A DNA stretch of 12,780 nucleotides, from assembly GCA_001769005.1 (NCBI GenBank), contig MENE01000174.1, forward strand, positions 5,873-18,652. Direction: 5' to 3'. The position numbers and the translations under genes are program-made. This DNA is from Bacteroidetes bacterium GWA2_31_9b. Its GTDB lineage: Bacteria; Bacteroidota; Bacteroidia; Bacteroidales; UBA12077. Of the stretch, positions 7,360 to 12,780 are shown in pieces (the first letter of the stretch is position 1; each line of letters opens with the position of its first letter). The notes beneath the pieces are model-generated. The model had not been told where the DNA came from. It ran no database searches and saw only the letters and a program-made list of their open reading frames with translations.

Positions 7360-9468
7360 ATGAGTAAAGATTTGCAATATACCAGGAATATCGGAATCAT
7401 GGCACACATTGATGCCGGAAAGACGACTACAACAGAACGAATTCTGTTTTATACTGGTATTACACATCGTATTGGAGAGGTTCATGATGGCGCAGCTACT
7501 ATGGACTGGATGGTTCAAGAGCAGGAAAGAGGAATTACAATTACTTCCGCAGCTACTACAACATTTTGGAAATATAAGGACCAAGAATATAAAATAAATA
7601 TTATTGACACTCCCGGACACGTTGATTTTACTGTTGAAGTAGAACGTTCACTTCGTGTACTTGATGGAGCTATAGCAGTATTTTGTGCAGTTGGTGGTGT
7701 TGAACCCCAATCTGAAACCGTTTGGCGTCAGGCTGATAAATATGAAGTTCCTAGAATGGCCTTCATTAATAAAATGGATCGTGCTGGAGCCGATTTCTTT
7801 TCTGTACTTAATCAGATGAGAGAAAGACTTAAAACAAATGCAGTTCCTGTTCAAATTCCAATTGGTTCTGAAGAAACTTTTAGAGGTGTTATCGATTTAA
7901 TCGAAAATAAAGCAATTGTTTGGTATGAAGATGAGAAATTAGGTACTCAATTTAAATATATTGATATACCTGAAGAATTAGTTTCTGAAGCTGCAGAATG
8001 GAGAGGCAAATTGGTTGAAGCCGTTGCTGAATACGATGATGCATTATTAGAACGATTTTTCGAAGACCCAAATTCAATTACTGCTGAAGATATGTTAACT
8101 GTTATTCGTAAAGCTACTATAGGTATGACAATTGTACCTGTACTTTGCGGATCAGCTTTTAAAAACAAAGGTGTACAACGACTACTTGATGCAGTTGTTG
8201 CATTCTTACCTAGCCCGATGGATATCGGAAGTACAAAAGGAATTAATCCAAAAACAGATCTTGAAGTTGAAAGAAAACCTGATGCTAGTGAACCTTTAGC
8301 AGCACTTGCTTTCAAAATAGCAACGGACCCTTTTGTTGGAAGACTTGCATTCTTAAGAGTTTATTCTGGACGAATTGATTCTGGTTCTTATGTGTTAAAT
8401 GTGAGAACTGGAAAACGCGAAAGAATTTCTCGATTATACCAAATGCATGCAAATAAGCAAAATCCAAAAGATTATATAGAAGCTGGTGATATTTGTGCAG
8501 CTGTTGGATTTAAAGATATTAGAACTGGAGATACTTTAAGCGACGAAAAACATCCGATTACATTAGAATCAATGGATTTTCCAAAACCAGTTATCGGAAT
8601 CGCTGTTGAACCTAAAACACAAAAAGATCTTGATAAATTAAACATGGCATTAATGAAACTTGCCGAAGAAGATCCAACTTTTACTGTTAAAGTTGATACT
8701 GACTCTGGGCAAACAATTATTAGTGGTATGGGAGAATTGCATCTTGAAATCCTTGTTGATAGACTTTTACGTGAGTTTAAAGTTGAATGTAATCAAGGAG
8801 CACCTCAAGTAGCATATAAAGAAGCAATTACTGCTGAGGTAGAACATCGCGAAGTATTTAAAAAACAAAGTGGTGGTCGCGGGAAATTTGCTGATATTGT
8901 AGTTTCAATTTCTCCAGCAGATGCTGATGTGATTGGAGTTCAGTTTGTTGATAAAATAAAAGGTGGTAACATACCAAAAGAATATATACCAGCAATAAAT
9001 AAAGGATTTAAAGAAGCAATATACAATGGTGTTTTAGCAGGATATCCTGTTGAAAGCATTAAAGTAACCTTATTAGATGGTTCATATCATGATGTTGACT
9101 CTGATGCATTATCATTTGAGATATGTGCGAAATTAGCTTTCAAGCATGCATGTATAAAAGCAAAACCTGTTTTACTCGAACCAATTATGTCTGTTGAAGT
9201 TGTTACTCCTGAAGAGTATATGGGAGATATTATTGGTGACTTTAACCGAAGAAGAGGAAAAGTAGAAGGTATGGAAAATAGAGGAGGTGCTCGTGTTATT
9301 AAAGCTAAAGTACCATTATCAGAACAATTTGGATATGTAACTGTACTCAGAACTATCAGCTCTGGTAGAGCAACTTCAACAATGGAGTTTTCAAACTACG
9401 AGCAAGTACCTGATTCAATTGCCAAAGCAATTGTTGAAAAAGCAAAAGGAAAAAGTGAATTAGTTTAA
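7360..9468 (+). CDS. fusA: Elongation factor G (canonical translocase)
   Basis: Canonical EF-G of 702 residues. It is the GTPase that moves tRNAs and mRNA through the ribosome in each elongation cycle and, with the recycling factor RRF, splits spent ribosomes. All GTPase motifs are intact: P-loop AHIDAGKT (15-22), switch I ERGITI (56-61), switch II DTPGH with the catalytic His87 (83-87), NKMD (137-140) and the GSA of G5. Domain IV has tip loops SGGRGKFA and SYHDVDSDALSF, and domain V has VEVVTPEEYMGDIIGDFNRRRGKVEGM. Position after rpsG is the standard str arrangement, but no tuf gene follows; rpsJ starts 14 bases after the stop. An AGGG lies 9 bases before the ATG, a marginal Shine-Dalgarno candidate. 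The intact motifs separate it clearly from the divergent paralog at 3827-5983. Confidence 0.98.
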   Translation: MSKDLQYTRNIGIMAHIDAGKTTTTERILFYTGITHRIGEVHDGAATMDWMVQEQERGITITSAATTTFWKYKDQEYKINIIDTPGHVDFTVEVERSLRVLDGAIAVFCAVGGVEPQSETVWRQADKYEVPRMAFINKMDRAGADFFSVLNQMRERLKTNAVPVQIPIGSEETFRGVIDLIENKAIVWYEDEKLGTQFKYIDIPEELVSEAAEWRGKLVEAVAEYDDALLERFFEDPNSITAEDMLTVIRKATIGMTIVPVLCGSAFKNKGVQRLLDAVVAFLPSPMDIGSTKGINPKTDLEVERKPDASEPLAALAFKIATDPFVGRLAFLRVYSGRIDSGSYVLNVRTGKRERISRLYQMHANKQNPKDYIEAGDICAAVGFKDIRTGDTLSDEKHPITLESMDFPKPVIGIAVEPKTQKDLDKLNMALMKLAEEDPTFTVKVDTDSGQTIISGMGELHLEILVDRLLREFKVECNQGAPQVAYKEAITAEVEHREVFKKQSGGRGKFADIVVSISPADADVIGVQFVDKIKGGNIPKEYIPAINKGFKEAIYNGVLAGYPVESIKVTLLDGSYHDVDSDALSFEICAKLAFKHACIKAKPVLLEPIMSVEVVTPEEYMGDIIGDFNRRRGKVEGMENRGGARVIKAKVPLSEQFGYVTVLRTISSGRATSTMEFSNYEQVPDSIAKAIVEKAKGKSELV

Positions 9469-9470
9469 TT

Positions 9471-9475
9471 AAGGA
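9471..9475 (+). promoter_or_regulatory. Shine-Dalgarno-like site before rpsJ
   Basis: AAGGA ends 7 bases before the rpsJ ATG, a good spacing for pairing with the 16S rRNA 3' end. It is the clearest such site in the window; neighbouring starts have A-rich or featureless leaders. In an AT-rich genome a match this short can arise by chance. Confidence 0.35.
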
Positions 9476-9482
9476 TAATATA

Positions 9483-9788
9483 ATGAGCCAGAAGATCAGA
9501 ATAAAATTAAAATCTTACGACCACAATCTTGTAGATAAATCTGCAGAAAAAATTGTGAAAACCGTAAAATCCACTGGTGCAGTGGTAAGTGGTCCTATTC
9601 CACTTCCAACACATAAAAGGATTTTTACTGTATTACGTTCTCCTTTCGTTAATAAGAAATCAAGAGAACAGTTTCAATTGTCTTCATATAAAAGATTATT
9701 GGATATTTACAGTTCAACTCCAAAAACCATCGATGCGTTGATGAAATTAGAGCTACCAAGTGGGGTAGAAGTAGAAATAAAAGTGTAA
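9483..9788 (+). CDS. rpsJ: 30S ribosomal protein S10
   Basis: S10 of 101 residues, a 30S head protein. Known as NusE, it also binds NusB and NusG in antitermination and transcription-translation coupling. The sequence covers the full family: IRIKLKSYDHNLVDKSAEKIV at the start, the GPIPLPTHKRIFTVLRSPFVNKKSREQF core containing the long ribosome-penetrating loop, and the LPSGVEVEIKV end. It opens the S10 part of the operon directly after fusA. The 22-base gap to rplC and same-strand packing indicate one transcript. Confidence 0.98.
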   Translation: MSQKIRIKLKSYDHNLVDKSAEKIVKTVKSTGAVVSGPIPLPTHKRIFTVLRSPFVNKKSREQFQLSSYKRLLDIYSSTPKTIDALMKLELPSGVEVEIKV

Positions 9789-9810
9789 TTAAGTTAAAAA
9801 CAACGAAAAA

Positions 9811-10431
9811 ATGCCAGGATTAATTGGAAAAAAGATTGGAATGACTTCCATCTTCAGTGCCGAGGGAAAAAGTATTCCATGCACTGTTATAGAGGCAGGG
9901 CCATGCGTTGTGACGCAAGTAAAAACTGTTGAAAAAGACGGTTATGCTGCATATCAATTGGCTTTTGATGATAAAAAGGAAAAAAACACTCCAAATCCTC
10001 TAAAAGGGCACTTCAAAAAAGCAAATACAACTCCAAAAAGAAAACTGTATGAATTTCAGGTTTTTGAAAAAGAGTATAAGCTTGGAGATAGTGTAACAAT
10101 AGATCATATTGTTAGTGATGGAATGTTTGTTGATATTATTGGTTGGTCCAAAGGTAAAGGATTCCAGGGTGTTGTAAAACGTCATGGTTTTCATGGTGTT
10201 GGAGGACAAACACATGGTCAACATAACAGACTACGTGCTCCAGGATCGCTTGGTGCTTCATCTGATCCTTCTAGAGTATTTAAAGGTATGAGAATGGCTG
10301 GTCAGACAGGAAATAAAAGGATTATGATGATTAACCTGAGAGTTTTAAAAGTGATGCCAGAGAATAATTTACTTATAGTAAAAGGTTCTGTTCCTGGTGC
10401 AAATGGTTCATATTTAATTATTCACGAGTAA
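9811..10431 (+). CDS. rplC: 50S ribosomal protein L3
   Basis: L3 of 206 residues, an early assembly protein whose long loop reaches toward the peptidyl transferase centre. Recognisable parts are the N-terminal GLIGKKIGMTSIFSAEGKSIPCTVIEAGPC, GWSKGKGFQGVVKRHGFHG (about 111-129), GGQTHGQHNRLRAPGSLG and VFKGMRMAGQTGN. Where E. coli L3 has GQNQTPG, with the glutamine methylated by PrmB, this protein reads GASSDPS (about 148-154), so that modification site is absent. The stop codon overlaps the rplD start by one base (TAATG), which suggests translational coupling. Confidence 0.98.
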   Translation: MPGLIGKKIGMTSIFSAEGKSIPCTVIEAGPCVVTQVKTVEKDGYAAYQLAFDDKKEKNTPNPLKGHFKKANTTPKRKLYEFQVFEKEYKLGDSVTIDHIVSDGMFVDIIGWSKGKGFQGVVKRHGFHGVGGQTHGQHNRLRAPGSLGASSDPSRVFKGMRMAGQTGNKRIMMINLRVLKVMPENNLLIVKGSVPGANGSYLIIHE

Positions 10432-11060
10432 TGGAACTAAATATAATTAACATAGCGGGAAAAGATACCGGAAAAAAAGTAACCTTAAATGATTCAATTT
10501 TTAAAATTGAACCAAACGATCATGCTATTTATTTAGATGTTAAGCAATATTTAGCTAATAAACGTCAAGGTACTCACAGTGCAAAAGAAAAATCAGATCT
10601 TTCCGGAAGTACACGAAAACTAAAAAGACAAAAAGGAACTGGTACTGCCAGAGCTGGTAGTATTAAATCTCCTTTGTTAAGAGGTGGGGCTAGAGTATTT
10701 GGTCCAAGACCTAGAGACTATTCTTTTAAATTGAACAAAAAGGTTAAACAACTTGCACGTAAATCAGCTTTAGCTTATAAAGCATCTGATAACAATATTA
10801 AAGTGCTTGAAAACTTTAATTTCGAAGTTCCAAAAACGAAAGAATTTGTAAATCTTAGAAATAATTTGGATATACAAGATAAAAAAGTGCTTTTAGTTTT
10901 ATCTGAACAAAATAAAAGTATATATTTGTCATCCAGAAATTTACAAGATGTTAAAGTAGTAACTATCTCAGATTTAGCTACTTATGACATTATGAATGCT
11001 TCAGTTGTACTCTTTTTAGAGAATTCAATTGAACCATTAAACAAAATGTTTAGAATCTAG
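10431..11060 (+). CDS. rplD: 50S ribosomal protein L4
   Basis: L4 of 209 residues, which lines the nascent-peptide exit tunnel with L22 and binds domain I of 23S rRNA. The conserved extended loop is clear at about 62-112: KRQKGTGTARAGSIKSPLLRGGARVFGPRPRDYSFKLNKK, followed by ARKSALAYK. The C-terminal half (VLENFNFEVPKTKEFVNLRNNL, the VLLVLSEQN strand, ending PLNKMFRI) fits the Rossmann-like fold of the family. In E. coli, L4 represses its own S10 operon. No S10 leader of that type exists here because rpsJ follows fusA with only 14 bases between them. The start overlaps the rplC stop, and rplW follows after 14 bases. Confidence 0.97.
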   Translation: MELNIINIAGKDTGKKVTLNDSIFKIEPNDHAIYLDVKQYLANKRQGTHSAKEKSDLSGSTRKLKRQKGTGTARAGSIKSPLLRGGARVFGPRPRDYSFKLNKKVKQLARKSALAYKASDNNIKVLENFNFEVPKTKEFVNLRNNLDIQDKKVLLVLSEQNKSIYLSSRNLQDVKVVTISDLATYDIMNASVVLFLENSIEPLNKMFRI

Positions 11061-11074
11061 AAAAAATTTATACG

Positions 11075-11365
11075 ATGGATATTTTATTGAAACCAATAGT
11101 TACCGAGAAAATGACCATGCAGGGAGAAACCCTTAATAGATATGGTTTCATCGTGGATAAGCGTGCAAATAAGATTCAGATTAAAAGTGCCATAGAAGAA
11201 ATGTATGGCGTATCTGTTGAAGATGTAAATACCATGCGTTATCTAGGAAAGAAAAAATCTCGATATACTAAATCAGGAGTTGTTCAAGGAAGAGCAAATT
11301 CTTTTAAGAAAGCGGTTGTGACCATAGCAGGTGGTGAAAAAATAGATTTTTATAGCAATATTTAA
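11075..11365 (+). CDS. rplW: 50S ribosomal protein L23
   Basis: L23 of 96 residues, located at the tunnel exit, where it docks trigger factor and the signal recognition particle. Landmarks are the N-terminal LLKPIVTEKMTM, YGFIVDKRANKIQIKSAIEEMYGVSVEDVNTM (about 24-53) and the basic loop around YLGKKKSRYTKSG, ending KKAVVTIAGGEKIDFY. Length is typical. Only 5 bases separate its stop from the rplB start, so the two are probably translated by the same ribosomes. Confidence 0.97.
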   Translation: MDILLKPIVTEKMTMQGETLNRYGFIVDKRANKIQIKSAIEEMYGVSVEDVNTMRYLGKKKSRYTKSGVVQGRANSFKKAVVTIAGGEKIDFYSNI

Positions 11366-11370
11366 TTGAC

Positions 11371-12195
11371 ATGGCGGTACGAAAATTAAATCCTGTAACA
11401 CCAGGACAAAGACATAAAATCACCGGTACTTTTGACACAATTACAAAAGGAACACCGGAAAAATCTTTGTTAGTTCCAATAAAAAGAACTGGCGGAAGAA
11501 ACAATGACGGTAAAATGACCATGCGTTATATTGGTGGAGGTCATAAAAAAAGATATCGTTTGATTGATTTCCTTCGTAACAAAGACGGAATGGAAGCTAC
11601 TGTAACAAGCATTGAATACGATCCAAATAGAACAGCTCGAATTGCTTTAGTTACTTATAATGATGGTGAAAAACGATACATTATTGCTCCTAATGGATTA
11701 AAAGTTGGTCAATCAATTGCATCAGGTAGAGGTGTTGCACCAGAAATTGGAAATACACTTTATCTTTCTGATATACCTTTAGGAACAGTTATTCATAATA
11801 TTGAATTACATCCTGGTAAAGGCGGTTCGATGGCCAGAAGTGCTGGAACATACGCTCAACTTACATCACGTGATGGAAAATATGCTATAGTTAAACTTCC
11901 ATCAGGAGAAACTAGAATGGTATTAACAACATGTCGAGCTACTATCGGAGCAGTTTCTAACTCAGACCATAGTCTTGAAATTTCAGGTAAAGCTGGAAGA
12001 CACAGATGGTTAGGTATTAGACCAAGAGTAAGAGGTGTTGTTATGAACCCAGTTGATCACCCAATGGGTGGTGGTGAAGGAAGAGCTTCCGGAGGTCATC
12101 CTAGATCAAGAAAAGGATTACCAGCTAAAGGTTATAAAACCAGAGCTAAAAAGAAAGCTTCTAATAAATATATTGTAGAAAAACGCAAGAAATAA
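11371..12195 (+). CDS. rplB: 50S ribosomal protein L2
   Basis: L2 of 274 residues, one of the largest and most conserved 50S proteins. It helps join the subunits and supports the peptidyl transferase centre. The sequence shows VRKLNPVTPGQRHK, GGRNNDGKMTMRYIGGGHKKRYR (about 41-63), EYDPNRTARIALV, GKGGSMARSAGTYAQ and the C-terminal block NPVDHPMGGGEGRASGGHPRS. His230 (His229 in mature E. coli numbering) is conserved in DHP. The following E. coli DHPH histidine is Met232 here, which I believe is usual for Bacteroidota. The basic C-terminal tail ends KYIVEKRKK. The gene is spaced 11 bases from rpsS. Confidence 0.98.
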   Translation: MAVRKLNPVTPGQRHKITGTFDTITKGTPEKSLLVPIKRTGGRNNDGKMTMRYIGGGHKKRYRLIDFLRNKDGMEATVTSIEYDPNRTARIALVTYNDGEKRYIIAPNGLKVGQSIASGRGVAPEIGNTLYLSDIPLGTVIHNIELHPGKGGSMARSAGTYAQLTSRDGKYAIVKLPSGETRMVLTTCRATIGAVSNSDHSLEISGKAGRHRWLGIRPRVRGVVMNPVDHPMGGGEGRASGGHPRSRKGLPAKGYKTRAKKKASNKYIVEKRKK

Positions 12196-12206
12196 AATAG
12201 TTTACT

Positions 12207-12476
12207 ATGAGTCGATCACTGAAAAAAGGACCATTTATTGATTTTAAACTTGAAAAAAGAGTTCAAGGTTTAAATGAAACATCAAAAAAGTCCGTAGTAA
12301 AAACTTGGTCACGAAGATCAATGATTTCACCTGAATTTGTTGGGCATACTATTGCAGTTCACAACGGAAATAAATTCATCCCAGTATATGTAACAGAAAA
12401 TATGGTTGGACACAAATTAGGTGAATTTGCACCTACCAGAACTTTCAGAGGACATGCTGGTAATAAAAAAGGTTAG
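12207..12476 (+). CDS. rpsS: 30S ribosomal protein S19
   Basis: S19 of 89 residues, a 30S head protein that pairs with S13 and contacts A-site tRNA and the intersubunit bridge region. The family pattern is nearly complete: SRSLKKGPFIDFKLEKRV, KTWSRRSMISPEFVGHTIAVHNGNKFIPVYV (about 32-62) and MVGHKLGEFAPTRTFRGHAG. Length is normal. A 43-base gap separates it from rplV, one of the longest inside the operon, with no hairpin or promoter match seen in it. Confidence 0.98.
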   Translation: MSRSLKKGPFIDFKLEKRVQGLNETSKKSVVKTWSRRSMISPEFVGHTIAVHNGNKFIPVYVTENMVGHKLGEFAPTRTFRGHAGNKKG

Positions 12477-12519
12477 ATAACCGACGATAGTATTATTACA
12501 CAAAAATATTTAGAATATA

Positions 12520-12780
12520 ATGGGTGCTAGAAAAAGAATAAGAGCAAATCAGATTAAAGAGAGCAAAAAAGAACAATATTTTGCTATTTTACGAAATTGC
12601 CCTACATCACCAAGAAAGATGAGGCTAGTTGCCGACATGGTAAGAGGGATGGAAGTAAATAGAGCTCTTGATGTATTAAAATTTAGTTCGAAAGAAGCCT
12701 CCGGCAGAATGGAAAAGTTATTGATGTCAGCAATTTCAAACTGGCAACTTAAAAACGAAGGTGTTCGTGTAGAAGAATCA
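12520..12780 (+). CDS. rplV: 50S ribosomal protein L22 (3' end off the right edge)
   Basis: The first 87 codons of L22, which binds all domains of 23S rRNA and forms part of the exit tunnel with L4. The start is MGARKRIRANQ, and the diagnostic block CPTSPRKMRLVADMVRGMEVNRALDVLKFSSKEAS (about 27-61) is complete, followed by KLLMSAISNWQLKN. The frame is open to the last base. The family is about 110-140 residues long, so the tunnel-facing beta hairpin and the C-terminus lie outside the window. Its place after rpsS is the standard S10 order. Confidence 0.96.
   Translation, partial: MGARKRIRANQIKESKKEQYFAILRNCPTSPRKMRLVADMVRGMEVNRALDVLKFSSKEASGRMEKLLMSAISNWQLKNEGVRVEES

Noticed and set aside
7324..8315. 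Minus-strand frames at 7324-7620, 7648-7854 and 7947-8315
   Set aside because: Antisense to the canonical fusA, with no motif; produced by codon bias of the real gene.

Overview
The window looks like chromosomal, AT-rich DNA from a member of the phylum Bacteroidota. Four things support this. The fused str-S10 ribosomal operon has no tuf gene between fusA and rpsJ. Most starts lack a Shine-Dalgarno site, and the promoters fit the TTTG / TAnnTTTG consensus. A secreted protein ends in a type B sorting domain of the type IX secretion system (gliding motility-associated C-terminal domain). An EF-G paralog of the EF-G2 kind known from Bacteroides is present. A finer placement cannot be made from this sequence alone.

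Layout: bases 1-2180 on the minus strand hold most of a UvrD/PcrA superfamily 1 helicase. Its C-terminal end lies off the left edge. A 214-base divergent spacer separates it from a plus-strand gene (2395-3753) for a predicted secreted, PKD-like, T9SS-exported protein of unknown role. That gene converges on a minus-strand EF-G-like gene (3827-5983), and a hairpin with T runs on both sides (about 3768-3805) probably terminates both. A 459-base AT-rich spacer (5984-6442) then carries promoters in both directions.

From 6443 to the right edge is one tightly packed plus-strand ribosomal operon: rpsL, rpsG, fusA, rpsJ, rplC, rplD, rplW, rplB, rpsS and the first 87 codons of rplV. Gaps run from a 1-base overlap (rplC/rplD) to about 43 bases. 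These genes encode the decoding-centre protein S12, 30S head proteins S7, S10 and S19, 50S proteins L3, L4, L23, L2 and L22, and the translocase EF-G. No tRNA, rRNA, CRISPR array or insertion sequence was seen.

Most of the window is housekeeping DNA, and I found no clear sign of an undescribed system. The most interesting point is the pairing of a canonical EF-G (intact GTPase motifs) with a divergently transcribed EF-G paralog whose switch regions have lost residues needed for GTP hydrolysis, both controlled from one neighbourhood. The secreted protein's N-terminal 260 residues are the least explained coding sequence.
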